Source: Marinobacter gudaonensis
Lineage (GTDB): Bacteria > Pseudomonadota > Gammaproteobacteria > Pseudomonadales > Oleiphilaceae
Direction of reading: 5' to 3'
Assembly: GCF_900115175.1 (NCBI RefSeq)
Contig: NZ_FOYV01000001.1
Coordinates: 1,736,001 to 1,800,000 of the forward strand
Length of the DNA stretch: 64,000 nt
The position numbers and the translations under genes were made by a program. The notes beneath the pieces are model-generated. The model ran no database searches. It was not told where the DNA came from and saw nothing but the letters and a program-made list of their open reading frames with translations. This document shows, in pieces, positions 28,788 to 37,120 of the stretch (within the stretch, counting starts at the first letter, position 1; every line of letters starts with the position of its first letter).

Positions 28788-29387
28788 TTAATGCAGGGTC
28801 GGCGAATCGGACTTCGGTGGTTCTGGCGCATTGAATTCGGTGAACACGGCCAGCGCACCGAGCCGGATATATTCGGTGATTTCCAGAAGCTGCTGCTCGC
28901 TTTCCTCGTCGGCTTCCTCATCTTCGGACAGCTGGCTGATGGCCACCATATCCTCGATCAGCTCGCGGATCTCATCGGGCGCCTGGCCCAGGGACTCACC
29001 GGCAGACAACGCCATCCCTTCCAGAAAACCGCGCACCCAGGATACCAGCGCTTCCAGCCTTTGCTCGATGGCATAGTCATCATCCGGTAGCAAAGGATGG
29101 AAACTCATGTCGGCGGATTTCAAGAGTTCCAGGGTTTGCTCGTAGGCCCTGTTCATGAAAGGCGCCAGGTCAGTCGATTCTTCTGCCGCCTGCTCGGGCA
29201 ACCCCATGTGCTCGCATACCATGGCCAACCATTCCGGCTCGTTGATCCGGGATCCGGCGGCCAGACGGCCACACAGGGCACCGTGCAGCTCAGAGGGGTG
29301 GCTGAATGCCTTGTGGGTGGTAAAGACGTTGGCCCAGCGCTCGAATTCAGCGGCGCGGGCAGCGCCGGTGGCGTCGGTTTCTGACAT
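28788..29387 (-). CDS. UPF0149 family protein (YgfB/YecA-like)
   Basis: 199 residues, helical, acidic (QLSEDEEADEESEQQLLEIT). Family features: HPSELHGALCGRLAAGSR at the N-terminus and LVSWVRGFLEGMALSAGE in the middle. YgfB-type proteins regulate gene expression in some pseudomonads, but no role is set here. First gene of the operon that continues to pepP, ubiH and the UbiI-like gene; diverges from the zinc locus. Confidence 0.87.
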   Translation of the reverse strand: MSETDATGAARAAEFERWANVFTTHKAFSHPSELHGALCGRLAAGSRINEPEWLAMVCEHMGLPEQAAEESTDLAPFMNRAYEQTLELLKSADMSFHPLLPDDDYAIEQRLEALVSWVRGFLEGMALSAGESLGQAPDEIRELIEDMVAISQLSEDEEADEESEQQLLEITEYIRLGALAVFTEFNAPEPPKSDSPTLH

Positions 29388-29486
29388 GAAACAGGCAGAT
29401 CCTGTGTTGTTGAATTAGGGCCCTATCCTAGCATTCGGGGCGGGGCAAGGCACTGCCTGTTGATTTTTATCCGGCACCATATCAAT

Positions 29487-29506
29487 ATGTTATAACGTAT
29501 CATTTC
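29487..29506 (+). promoter_or_regulatory. Zur box
   Basis: ATGTTATAACGTATCATTTC matches the gammaproteobacterial Zur consensus ATGTTATAnTATAACATTTC at 16 of the 19 defined positions, including both outer half-sites. It ends 17 bp before the start of the ZrgA-like gene, a position where bound Zur would block transcription when zinc is plentiful. Confidence 0.75.
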
Positions 29507-29523
29507 CAGCTAAGGAAAACTTT

Positions 29524-30099
29524 ATGAATCCAGCCCAACTGACCGGCTGTCTATTGGCGCTAACGGTCGCAGTGACCGCCAGCACCAGCGCCGCCAGCGA
29601 CGACAACCCCGGCGCCCATGAACACGGCAACGCCGAACTCCAGCTGGCCGTGGAAGGCAACCGTATCGACCTGCTGTTCACCTCACCGGCCTATAACCTG
29701 CTCGGCTTTGAGCACAGGGCCCGTACCGGCGAACAGAAGACTGCCGTACAGGAAACCACCCGCTGGCTGGGTGCGACGCCCCTGGTCGACACCACAGACC
29801 CCAGCTGCAAGGTCATGGAAGCCGATGTGCAACATCAGTCCGGTGCTGACGGACACGATCACCACGAGCACAGATCCGGGCACTCCGGGTCAGAGCATCC
29901 GGAATCAACCCACACCGATTTCGAAGTCGCCCAAACACTCAGCTGCGCCGGCCTCGGCGACGGCACTACCCTGTCGACGCCGCTGACCGGGCGTTTTCCC
30001 GAGATCGAGCACCTGAGTGTCGAGTGGGTCTGGTCCGGTGGTCAGGGTTCCGAGCGCCTGGAACAGGGCGTGGACCGGTTCAGCCTGGACGTTAACTAA
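29524..30099 (+). CDS. ZrgA-like zinc uptake protein (DUF2796)
   Basis: 191 residues. Signal peptide ending near STSAAS (about residue 20), then GAHEHGNAELQLAVEGNRID, typical of DUF2796, and a His-rich stretch with GADGHDHHEHRSGH followed by further His (about residues 108-135) suited to zinc binding. In Vibrio, ZrgA belongs to a Zur-regulated zinc uptake locus with an ABC ATPase and permease, as here. A Zur-box match lies just upstream. It is periplasmic by signal peptide; zinc binding is inferred, not shown. Confidence 0.82.
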   Translation: MNPAQLTGCLLALTVAVTASTSAASDDNPGAHEHGNAELQLAVEGNRIDLLFTSPAYNLLGFEHRARTGEQKTAVQETTRWLGATPLVDTTDPSCKVMEADVQHQSGADGHDHHEHRSGHSGSEHPESTHTDFEVAQTLSCAGLGDGTTLSTPLTGRFPEIEHLSVEWVWSGGQGSERLEQGVDRFSLDVN

Positions 30100-30123
30100 C
30101 AGCCGCCTTGGGCCGCCGCGAAT

Positions 30124-30645
30124 TCACTCGGTGTAGGGCTCAACCTCGGTTGCCACCATCGAGTAGGACGAGGTGCCAATATCGTTCTCTGTGCGTTCGA
30201 TCACCAGCTTGCCCTCGATCCACACAGGGTCGTACAGCGCCTCAAGGGTAAAGCCCTCGCGGTACTTCACGTGGATAATCTGGTTAGGAGGGGGTGGCGG
30301 TACGTGAATGCAGGCACCGTAGTAAGGCACCAGGAAGAATTCCAGGATGCGCATGTCTTCGGTGGTTTTCAGGGGCACCACAAAGCCCGGGATCCGACCC
30401 TCAACATTGCCCATCTCCGGCACCACGCGCCCGGTCATGATTTCATCGGGCAACAGGGGCGCGCCATCGCCCTCGTGGTCAATCTCTGGCATATTCTCCA
30501 GCAGTGCGAGATCCTCCGCCGGCATCAGTTCAAGCCAGTCGATCTCCCGGGTTTCAGTGCGGCCGGTTGTGGGCAGCGACAACAACAGTGCAAGCATCGT
30601 GAGACAGGACAGCGCGAAACGCGAACGTGCCGGGAAAAACATCAT
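30124..30645 (-). CDS. DUF3299 domain-containing periplasmic protein
   Basis: 173 residues. Signal peptide (residues 1 to about 31, LTMLALLLSLPTTGRTE), then the DUF3299 core: IPGFVVPLKTTEDMRILEFF followed by FLVPYYGACIHVPPPPPNQI, including the conserved Cys-Ile-His. Proteins of this family co-occur with ZrgA-like and MacB-like ABC genes in zinc loci. It is transcribed opposite to the ZrgA-like gene (convergent) and divergent from the ABC genes, so its control is separate. Biochemical role unknown. Confidence 0.8.
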   Translation of the reverse strand: MMFFPARSRFALSCLTMLALLLSLPTTGRTETREIDWLELMPAEDLALLENMPEIDHEGDGAPLLPDEIMTGRVVPEMGNVEGRIPGFVVPLKTTEDMRILEFFLVPYYGACIHVPPPPPNQIIHVKYREGFTLEALYDPVWIEGKLVIERTENDIGTSSYSMVATEVEPYTE

Positions 30646-30712
30646 CGGACCATGGACTCCTGACAGTCAAAAGGGCAAGCCGCCATCATACATGGGCGAG
30701 ACGGCAATCAAC

Positions 30713-31429
30713 ATGAACACCAAGACAGACACAACCGGCCCCGGTTTCCAAAACGAGCAAACGGCCATCGAAGTCCGCGGTCTCTCCTTCTCGTGGTCAA
30801 TGGAACAGGCACCGCTGACTTTCCCCGACATCCACCTGAGCCAGGGAGAGCATCTGTTTATCCATGGCCCCAGCGGTTGCGGCAAAAGCACCCTGCTGAG
30901 CCTTCTTGCCGGCATGCTGCGCCCGGCCGGCGGCACCATTGACATCCATGGCACCGACATCCACCGCCTGGGCGCGGGCGCCCGGGACCAGTTCCGGGCC
31001 GACCACATGGGTGTCATCTTCCAACAGTTCAATCTTGTTCCCTACCTGACCACCCTCGGAAACGTAACCCTGCCCTGCGGCCTCTCGGCGATTCGCAGAC
31101 AACGCTGCGAACCGGATCCGCAAAACGAAGCAGAGCGTCTGCTCACCGCGCTATCGATCCCGGTGGATCACTGGCATCGCAAGATTACCCGCCTGAGCAT
31201 CGGTCAACAGCAGCGCATTGCCGCCGCACGGGCATTGATCGGCACCCCCCGGGTGATTCTCGCGGACGAGCCCACCTCGGCCCTTGATGCCGATAACCGT
31301 GACCGGTTCCTGGAACTGCTTCTGACCCTCGCCCGGCAGCACCGCACATCGGTGCTGTTTGTCAGCCACGATCAGTCCCTCGCCGCCCACTTCGACAACC
31401 GCCTGGCGCTCGGGAGCGAACAGCCATGA
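30713..31429 (+). CDS. ABC transporter ATP-binding protein (LolD/MacB type, zinc locus)
   Basis: 238 residues. Walker A GPSGCGKST, signature LSIGQQQRIAAARALI, Walker B VILADEPTSALD and H-loop VLFVSHD. The LolD/MacB-type ATPase pairs with the FtsX-fold permease overlapping its 3' end by 4 bp. In the Vibrio zrg locus a similar pair supports zinc uptake. ATG 30713 gives the usual short N-terminus; ATG 30692 would add seven residues; neither has a strong ribosome site. Confidence 0.82.
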   Translation: MNTKTDTTGPGFQNEQTAIEVRGLSFSWSMEQAPLTFPDIHLSQGEHLFIHGPSGCGKSTLLSLLAGMLRPAGGTIDIHGTDIHRLGAGARDQFRADHMGVIFQQFNLVPYLTTLGNVTLPCGLSAIRRQRCEPDPQNEAERLLTALSIPVDHWHRKITRLSIGQQQRIAAARALIGTPRVILADEPTSALDADNRDRFLELLLTLARQHRTSVLFVSHDQSLAAHFDNRLALGSEQP

Positions 31430-32700
31430 AAGCACGCCTCGCCCTGTCCTTGGCCATGGCCAGCCTCTGGCACCGCCGGAAGGTCCTTGCCCTGGTGTGC
31501 CTGACTCTGACCCTGAGCGTGTCACTACTGCTGGGCATCCAGTATCTGCGCACCGAGGTCCGGCAGTCCTTCACCAGCACCATCAGCGGCACCGACCTGA
31601 TTGTCGGAGCCCGAAGCGGCCAGTTGAACCTGCTGCTGTACACGGTGTTTCATATCGGCGATGCCACCAACAACATACGCTGGTCGACCTACCAGAAACT
31701 CAGGGAAGACAACCGCCTGGACTGGCTGATCCCGATCTCCCTGGGCGACAGCTACCGGGGCTACCGGGTGGTGGCAACGGACGAGAACTTCCCGGCCCAC
31801 TTCCGCTACGGACGCGACCTGCCCCTGGAACTGGCCCAGGGCCAATGGTTCGAAGGTGTGTTCGACGTGGTGCTCGGTGCAGGCGTTGCGCGAACCCTGG
31901 GGCACCAGGTGGGAGAGGACATTGTCCTGTCCCACGGAGGCGGCCGAACCAGTTTTTCCAATCACCAGGACACCCCGTTCACCGTAACCGGTATTCTGGC
32001 CCCCACCGGCACCCCCGTGGACCAGGCCGTCTACATAGGTCTGGATGGAATGGAAGCCATGCACGTGGGCTGGGAATCCGGTGTTGCCATACCAGGGCGG
32101 ACTCTCAGCCGTGAGCAGGCCCAGGGGCGCGACTTCACCCCCGATGCGATCACCGCCGCCTTCGTGGGCATTGAACGGCCGATTCTGACTTTCCGCATCC
32201 AGCGGGAAATCAATCAGTTTACCGGCGAGCCGCTCTCGGCCATTCTGCCCGGCGTTGCCCTGAGCGAGCTCTGGCGGCTGATGGGCCAGTTCGAGACGGC
32301 ACTGCTGGGCATCACCGGATTTGTGGTGGCAACCAGCCTGATCGGGCTGGCGGCGGTGCTGCTGACACTGCAGGCACAACGGGCCCACGAAATTGCCGTG
32401 CTACGCGCTACCGGCGCCTCGCCCGGGCTGATTGCCTCGCTGTACCTGCTGGAGTGCCTTGGTCTTGCCCTGGCCGCCTGCGTCCTGGCCCTGTTGATCG
32501 GCACCCTGGCCATAGCCCTGGCCAGTCCCTGGCTGCTGAATGAATACGGCCTGCAGCTCAGCCTGCGCCCGTTGACCCTGAGCGAGTGGTCGCTTCTGGC
32601 CTCGGTGCCGATAGCGGCACTGGTCGTTGCTCTGATCCCGGCCGTCAACACCTGGCGCCAGAGCCGTCGCCAGGGCTTTGGCGGGGCCTCGGATCAGTGA
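31426..32700 (+). CDS. FtsX-like ABC permease (MacB type, zinc locus)
   Basis: 424 residues. One N-terminal membrane helix (VLALVCLTLTLSVSLLLGIQ), a large periplasmic domain (about 45-280, MacB_PCD), and three C-terminal helices with the FtsX signature LRATGASPGLIASLYLLECL. This is the mechanotransmission architecture of MacB/LolE rather than an import channel, so the pair may act on a periplasmic or lipoprotein partner. Start overlaps the ATPase stop. Confidence 0.83.
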   Translation: MKARLALSLAMASLWHRRKVLALVCLTLTLSVSLLLGIQYLRTEVRQSFTSTISGTDLIVGARSGQLNLLLYTVFHIGDATNNIRWSTYQKLREDNRLDWLIPISLGDSYRGYRVVATDENFPAHFRYGRDLPLELAQGQWFEGVFDVVLGAGVARTLGHQVGEDIVLSHGGGRTSFSNHQDTPFTVTGILAPTGTPVDQAVYIGLDGMEAMHVGWESGVAIPGRTLSREQAQGRDFTPDAITAAFVGIERPILTFRIQREINQFTGEPLSAILPGVALSELWRLMGQFETALLGITGFVVATSLIGLAAVLLTLQAQRAHEIAVLRATGASPGLIASLYLLECLGLALAACVLALLIGTLAIALASPWLLNEYGLQLSLRPLTLSEWSLLASVPIAALVVALIPAVNTWRQSRRQGFGGASDQ

Positions 32701-32802
32701 TGGCCGTCACGTTGGACCGCGATGACAAGCCTGTAAATTGACCGACTTACCGTCCACACTTATAGTTGGTTACAACTCTCTCAAACCACCGTTGGGCACG
32801 TC

Positions 32803-33009
32803 ATGGAACAGTCCGAAGTACAGGCATTAGCGGACAAGCTGGACAGGCTGATTGAACGCTGTCAGAAACTCGAGCGGGACAACGCAACTTTGCGGGAACT
32901 GCAGGACGACTGGAACCGGGAACGGGCCCAGCTGATGCAGAAGAACGATCACGCGAAGCACAAGATCGAAGCCATGATCAGCCGCCTTCGGGCCCTGGAG
33001 CATCACTGA
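32803..33009 (+). CDS. TIGR02449 family small coiled-coil protein (ZapB-like)
   Basis: 68 residues, almost entirely coiled coil: VQALADKLDRLIERCQKLER then QLMQKNDHAKHKIEAMISRL. The family is encoded directly before zapA in many gammaproteobacteria, and a ZapB-like division role is suspected from context only. Its stop overlaps the zapA start (TGATG). Confidence 0.85.
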   Translation: MEQSEVQALADKLDRLIERCQKLERDNATLRELQDDWNRERAQLMQKNDHAKHKIEAMISRLRALEHH

Positions 33010-33305
33010 TGGCACAGCAATCCACTACCGTTGAGGTGAAAATCCTCGACAAGGAATACCTGGTCGCCTGCCCCGAGGAAGAACAGGAAGCGCTGCTTCG
33101 GGCGGCCCGCCACCTCGACAGCAAGATGCGGGAGATCCGCTCCGGCGGCAAGGTATTCGGTACCGAGCGCATTGCGGTCATGGCCGCCCTGAACATCACC
33201 CACGAACTGCTGGAGCGGGACACCATGTCCGACGCCACCAGCAGCCTGCTGCGGGCGATGGACAGCAAACTGAGCGGCGCCCTCGGCGACGGATCCGGCC
33301 GGTAA
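33009..33305 (+). CDS. zapA: Cell division protein ZapA
   Basis: 98 residues. N-terminal TTVEVKILDKEYLVACPEEE and the central LRAARHLDSKMREIRSGGKV helix are diagnostic of ZapA, which cross-links FtsZ filaments at mid-cell. It precedes the 6S RNA gene and fau, the usual order in gammaproteobacteria. Confidence 0.92.
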   Translation: MAQQSTTVEVKILDKEYLVACPEEEQEALLRAARHLDSKMREIRSGGKVFGTERIAVMAALNITHELLERDTMSDATSSLLRAMDSKLSGALGDGSGR

Positions 33306-33329
33306 CCTCCGGAGATTCCCGGACAGGTG

Positions 33330-33360
33330 TTGCAATCGGCCCCGGACCTGCCCGTATAAT
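33330..33360 (+). promoter_or_regulatory. Sigma-70 promoter of 6S RNA
   Basis: TTGCAA (33330-33335) and a consensus TATAAT (33355-33360) with a 19-bp spacer lie directly before the predicted 6S RNA 5' end, which would begin about seven bases after the -10 box. Confidence 0.7.
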
Positions 33361-33366
33361 GAGTCT

Positions 33367-33546
33367 AACTTCCTGGGCTGTTCGGGATAGTCGGATACGT
33401 CCTCGAGCCGATGCGCACTACCCAGGTGGCTACTTCAGGGCATTGTGAGCACGTCCCCGAAAGGGGAAAGCCTAATATGTCACAGCGGCCACCGACCTTG
33501 AACTTTGGGTTCAAGGGCCACATCCGATAACGGCAGCCCGGGAAGC
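33367..33546 (+). ncRNA. ssrS: 6S RNA
   Basis: About 180 nt between zapA and fau. The ends pair: CTTCCTGGGCTG (33369-33380) with CAGCCCGGGAAG (33534-33545), one base mismatch. The interior has the 6S features: GAGCCGATGCGCACTA, a central GGTGGC-type bubble, and the ACCTTGAACTTTGGGTTCAA hairpin near the 3' side that is strongly conserved. 6S RNA binds sigma-70 RNA polymerase in stationary phase. The end positions are estimated from the terminal stem and the promoter. Confidence 0.9.
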
Positions 33547-33552
33547 TTTATT

Positions 33553-34200
33553 TTGAGCCAGTTTATCGAGCCCCAACCGTTTCAATCCCATCCAGATACC
33601 ATTTCGCGCGGCGCCCTGCGCAAGCGTCTGCGCCATCAGCGACGTTCACTCAGCTTCGAACAGCAGCAGCAGGCTGCCGAGAACCTCGCCCTGAACCTGC
33701 TGAAGAATCCGGACCTGCACCGCGCGCGGCATGTGGCCATCTACCTCCCCAACGACGGCGAGATTGATCCCCACGTTTACCTGGACATCGCACGGCGCAA
33801 GGGTGTCCGTTTCTATCTGCCGGTATTGCACCCGATCCATGAGGGTCGACTGGTGTTCAGCCCCTATTACGATGGCGTGGAGCTGACCGCCAACCGCTTC
33901 GGCATTCCTGAGCCTGCCTTCAGCAAAGGTCTTCGGCGGCCGGTCTGGGCACTGGATGCGGTTCTGTTTCCATTGGTGGGTTTTGACGAACACGGAGGCA
34001 GACTGGGCATGGGCGGCGGCTTCTACGACCGTACCTTTGCTTTCAGCCGGTTACGGCCAAGACTGGCGCCCAAGCTGATCGGCCTGGCCCATGATTTTCA
34101 GAAAGTGGACAAGCTGCCCATCGAGCCCTGGGATGTGCCGTTACACAGCGTGGTCACCGATAAACAGCGTTACCGGTTCAGAGGTGGGCTCGCTACCTGA
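33553..34200 (+). CDS. 5-formyltetrahydrofolate cyclo-ligase
   Basis: 215 residues. Conserved ALRKRLRHQRRSLSFEQQQQ at the N-terminus and the ATP/substrate motif LGMGGGFYDRTFAFSR. It converts 5-formyl-THF to 5,10-methenyl-THF. No ATG precedes the conserved region, and TTG 33553 is the best start, with GGAAG at 33541-33545; that ribosome site coincides with the 3' end of 6S RNA, so expression may be tied to processing or read-through of that RNA. The order ssrS-fau is conserved in gammaproteobacteria. Confidence 0.88.
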   Translation: MSQFIEPQPFQSHPDTISRGALRKRLRHQRRSLSFEQQQQAAENLALNLLKNPDLHRARHVAIYLPNDGEIDPHVYLDIARRKGVRFYLPVLHPIHEGRLVFSPYYDGVELTANRFGIPEPAFSKGLRRPVWALDAVLFPLVGFDEHGGRLGMGGGFYDRTFAFSRLRPRLAPKLIGLAHDFQKVDKLPIEPWDVPLHSVVTDKQRYRFRGGLAT

Positions 34201-34331
34201 GCGGCACCCACAAGGGCACTGGCCCGGGGGCCGTTGTCTTCAGAGGCGTGGATGGAGGTGAAACCGGTAATCACCAGGCCGATGGCGAAAATCAGCACAA
34301 TGGCTTTGATGATGTCAGGCTTGCCGCCCAT
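34170..34331 (-). CDS. Small membrane protein, 53 residues
   Basis: Reading frame from ATG 34331 (AGGAA eight bases upstream) to TAA 34170 encodes a short basic N-terminus, one membrane helix (DIIKAIVLIFAIGLVITGFT) and a polar tail. The 3' 31 bp overlap the fau 3' end on the opposite strand. Length and single helix resemble small conserved proteins of Marinobacter-type genomes. Function unknown; no conserved partner is visible apart from ilvA upstream. Confidence 0.6.
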   Translation of the reverse strand: MGGKPDIIKAIVLIFAIGLVITGFTSIHASEDNGPRASALVGAAQVASPPLNR

Positions 34332-34480
34332 GGTTTCAGTTCCTCGAAATGCGATGTTGAAAACGTCGAAAAATCAGTGAGCTATTCTTGACTTCAAGAA
34401 TCAGAAGAAAGACTAACACCTATCTCGACTTTTACAATTTTTGACAGATTAAAATTAAGTAAGCTTTCTCCGCGGCGACC

Positions 34481-34591
34481 GGCCGGGGTCTGGTGGAGCT
34501 TTCCAAAACTGTGCGGAGCCATGGATGGCGGAGCCAAGCGTACAGGGACGTATTTACAGCGTGTTTTGGAAAGCTCCACCAGACCCCGGCC
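34481..34591 (+). repeat. Structured palindromic repeat, copy A
   Basis: 111 bp. Perfect 29-bp inverted arms (34481-34509 and 34563-34591) enclose a 53-base core with two inner hairpins: GCCA-TGGA-TGGC at 34518-34529 and, less perfectly, TACAGGGACGTA at 34541-34552 (TAC/GTA plus an A.C mismatch). Core and inner-arm sequence (TTTCCAAAAC..GTTTTGGAAA) recur in copies B and C, whose outer arms differ. It begins 10 bp beyond the ilvA stop, between ilvA and the small membrane protein gene (both minus strand). Confidence 0.85.
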
Positions 34592-34600
34592 TACTCCGAG

Positions 34601-36136
34601 TTAGTTCGATCGCGCATTTCCCTGCCCAAGAAACAGCTGATAGGCCTCGTTATCCGTCATGTTTTCATAGCGGAAACCGACCTTGTCGAGCATCTTCTCG
34701 AAGTCCTGCACTTCATCGTCTTCCACCTGAGCACCCAGCAGCACCCGGCTGTAGGCCGCACCGTGGTTCCGGTAGTGGAACATGGAAATGTTCCAGCGGG
34801 TGCCCAGTGACATCAGGAATTTGAGCAGCGCGCCCGGGCGCTCCGGAAACTCGAACTGGAACACCTTTTCGTTGGTGATGGTCGGCGCGTGGCCGCCCAC
34901 CATGTGGCGAATGTGCTGCTTGGCCAGATCGCTGTCGGTGAGATCCACCACTGAGTACCCGTTTTCCCGCAGCTCCTGGACGAGATCCTCCCGGCCATGG
35001 CCGCCGGCGGCGATCTGGATCCCCACGAAAATGGTGGCGTTGGTGGCATCGGCGTAGCGGTAGTTGAACTCGGTAATGCTGCGCTTGTGCAGGGCATTGA
35101 TGAAGGTCTTGAAAGCGCCCGGCTTCTCCGGAATGGTTACCGCCAGGATCGCTTCACGTTTCTCACCCACCTCGGTGCGCTCGGAGATATAACGCAGGCG
35201 GTCGAAGTTCATGTTGGCACCGCTCAGGGTAGCCACCAGGTTTTCGCCCTCGATCTTCTCACGCTCAATGTACTTCTTGATGCCCGCCACGCCCAGGGCC
35301 CCGGCGGGCTCGGCAATGGAGCGGGTATCCTCGAACACATCCTTGATGGCGGCGCAGATTTCATCCGTGGACACGGTGATCACTTCGTCCACATAGTCCT
35401 TGCAGATCTCCCACGGGTGCTTGCCGATCTGCTTGACCGCCACGCCGTCGGCGAAGATGCCCACTTCATCAAGCACCACCCGCTTGCCCGCCTTCATGGC
35501 CGCCTGCAGGCAGTTGGAGTCGTCCGGCTCCACACCAATCACCTTGATCTCCGGACGCAGGTACTTGATGTAGGCGGCCATGCCGGCAATCAGGCCGCCA
35601 CCGCCCACACAGATGAAGATGGCGTGAATCGGCTTGCTGAACTGCCACAGGATCTCCATGGCCACCGTGCCCTGGCCGGCAATCACGTCCGGATCATCGT
35701 AGGGGGGGATATAGGTGTAGCCGTGCTTCTTGATCAAGTCCTGGGCATGGGCGGCCGCCTCGTCAAAGGCATCGCCCTTGAGAACCACCCGGGCACCGTG
35801 ATCACGCACCGAACGCACCTTGATCTCCGGCGTGGTCTGGGGCATCACAATCACCGCCTTAATGCCCAGATTCTTGGCCGCCAGGGCCACGCCCTGGGCA
35901 TGGTTGCCGGCCGAGGCGCAGATAACCCCTTTGGCTTTCTGCTCTTCAGAGAGCTGCGCAATCCGGTTGTAGGCGCCACGAATCTTGAAGGAAAACACCG
36001 GCTGAAGGTCTTCCCGCTTGAGCATAATATTGTTGCCAAAGCGCTTGGACAGACTGCGGGCTTCAGTAAGGGGTGTTTCGATGGCCACGTCATAGACGCG
36101 CGCATCGAGAATCTTCTTGATGTAGCGTTGCGGCAT
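34601..36136 (-). CDS. ilvA: Threonine ammonia-lyase, biosynthetic (IlvA)
   Basis: 511 residues. N-terminal PLP fold type II domain with the catalytic Lys in PVFSFKIRGAYNRIAQLS and the phosphate loop GGGGLIAGMAAY; C-terminal half has two ACT-like regulatory domains (REAILAVTIPEKPGAFKTFI and VFQFEFPERPGALLKFLM), the length and pattern of isoleucine-sensitive biosynthetic threonine deaminase. It makes 2-oxobutanoate for isoleucine. ATG 36136 begins at MPQRYIKKIL; the in-frame upstream extension has no family sequence. Divergent from rpiA. Confidence 0.93.
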   Translation of the reverse strand: MPQRYIKKILDARVYDVAIETPLTEARSLSKRFGNNIMLKREDLQPVFSFKIRGAYNRIAQLSEEQKAKGVICASAGNHAQGVALAAKNLGIKAVIVMPQTTPEIKVRSVRDHGARVVLKGDAFDEAAAHAQDLIKKHGYTYIPPYDDPDVIAGQGTVAMEILWQFSKPIHAIFICVGGGGLIAGMAAYIKYLRPEIKVIGVEPDDSNCLQAAMKAGKRVVLDEVGIFADGVAVKQIGKHPWEICKDYVDEVITVSTDEICAAIKDVFEDTRSIAEPAGALGVAGIKKYIEREKIEGENLVATLSGANMNFDRLRYISERTEVGEKREAILAVTIPEKPGAFKTFINALHKRSITEFNYRYADATNATIFVGIQIAAGGHGREDLVQELRENGYSVVDLTDSDLAKQHIRHMVGGHAPTITNEKVFQFEFPERPGALLKFLMSLGTRWNISMFHYRNHGAAYSRVLLGAQVEDDEVQDFEKMLDKVGFRYENMTDNEAYQLFLGQGNARSN

Positions 36137-36252
36137 AGCAGTTCCGGCTTCTGTTGGTTGGTGGCGGGTTGATTCAGCGGCCCGGCTGGGAAAAACCCAC
36201 AGTGTAGAAACTTTGCACGGGGGCCGTCTATAAGCAGACCCGCACAAGACGC

Positions 36253-36258
36253 TATAAT
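36253..36258 (+). promoter_or_regulatory. -10 element upstream of rpiA
   Basis: TATAAT 39 bp before the rpiA start, in the 160-bp divergent gap with ilvA. No convincing -35 box at 17 bp, so this is a partial promoter call. Confidence 0.35.
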
Positions 36259-36296
36259 GCCGGCAAATCCATTCTGTTTTACCGCCGGAGCCCCAG

Positions 36297-36977
36297 ATGA
36301 CCCAGGACGAACTGAAAAAAGCCGTCGCCAAGGCCGCCATTGATTACATCAGCCCCCGCCTTAACAGCGAGAGCGTGATCGGTGTCGGTACCGGGAGCAC
36401 CGCCAACTTCTTCATCGACATGCTGGCCGACCTGAAAACCGAATTCGATGGCGCCGTTGCCAGCTCCGAAGCCACCGCAGAACGCCTGAAAAGTCACGGC
36501 ATCCCGGTCTACGATCTCAACAGCGCCGGTGAACTGGAGTTCTATGTGGACGGTGCCGACGAAACCAACGAACGCCTGGAGTTGATCAAGGGCGGCGGTG
36601 CCGCACTGACCCGCGAGAAAATCGTGGCCGCCGTCGCCAAGACCTTTATCTGCATTGCCGACGAGTCCAAAATGGTGGGTATCCTGGGAGCATTCCCCCT
36701 GCCGGTGGAAGTCATTCCCATGGCCCGCAGCCACGTAGGCCGGGAAATCGTGAGACTCGGCGGCGATCCTGTGTATCGTGAAGGCGTGGTGACCGACAAC
36801 GGCAACATCATCATCGACGTCCACAACATGGATATTTCCCAGCCGATCCGGGTGGAGGAGCAGTTGAACAACGTGGTGGGCGTGGTCACCAATGGTCTGT
36901 TCGCCCGGCGGCGCGCCGATGTGCTACTGCTGGGCACCAAGGATGGTGTCAAAACCATCGAGAGTAAGGGCGCCTGA
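36297..36977 (+). CDS. rpiA: Ribose-5-phosphate isomerase A
   Basis: 226 residues. [20 protein letters not shown] phosphate loop, [20 protein letters not shown] with the active-site Asp and Glu, and [20 protein letters not shown]. It interconverts ribose-5-phosphate and ribulose-5-phosphate. Start with GGAG seven bases upstream. Followed by a strong terminator. Confidence 0.94.
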   Translation: MTQDELKKAVAKAAIDYISPRLNSESVIGVGTGSTANFFIDMLADLKTEFDGAVASSEATAERLKSHGIPVYDLNSAGELEFYVDGADETNERLELIKGGGAALTREKIVAAVAKTFICIADESKMVGILGAFPLPVEVIPMARSHVGREIVRLGGDPVYREGVVTDNGNIIIDVHNMDISQPIRVEEQLNNVVGVVTNGLFARRRADVLLLGTKDGVKTIESKGA

Positions 36978-37002
36978 TCGTCACAACAACACCGGACACA
37001 GC

Positions 37003-37031
37003 AAAGCTGGCCAGATGGGCCAGCTTTTTTA
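37003..37031 (+). terminator. Rho-independent terminator of rpiA
   Basis: GCTGGCC (37006-37012) pairs with GGCCAGC (37018-37024) around a five-base loop, followed by six T. The AAA/TTT flanks extend the stem. Confidence 0.88.
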
Positions 37032-37120
37032 TTGCCTGAAAAACGGAAAACCAAGCGCTTGCTTGGTTTCAGAATATGGGCGACACTGCTTCCCATTGAT
37101 TCCGATCAGGGAGCTTTACC

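Noticed and set aside
34997..36172. 391-codon plus-strand frame opposite ilvA
   Set aside because: Antisense shadow of a well-supported gene; no motif, His/Gly-rich composition.
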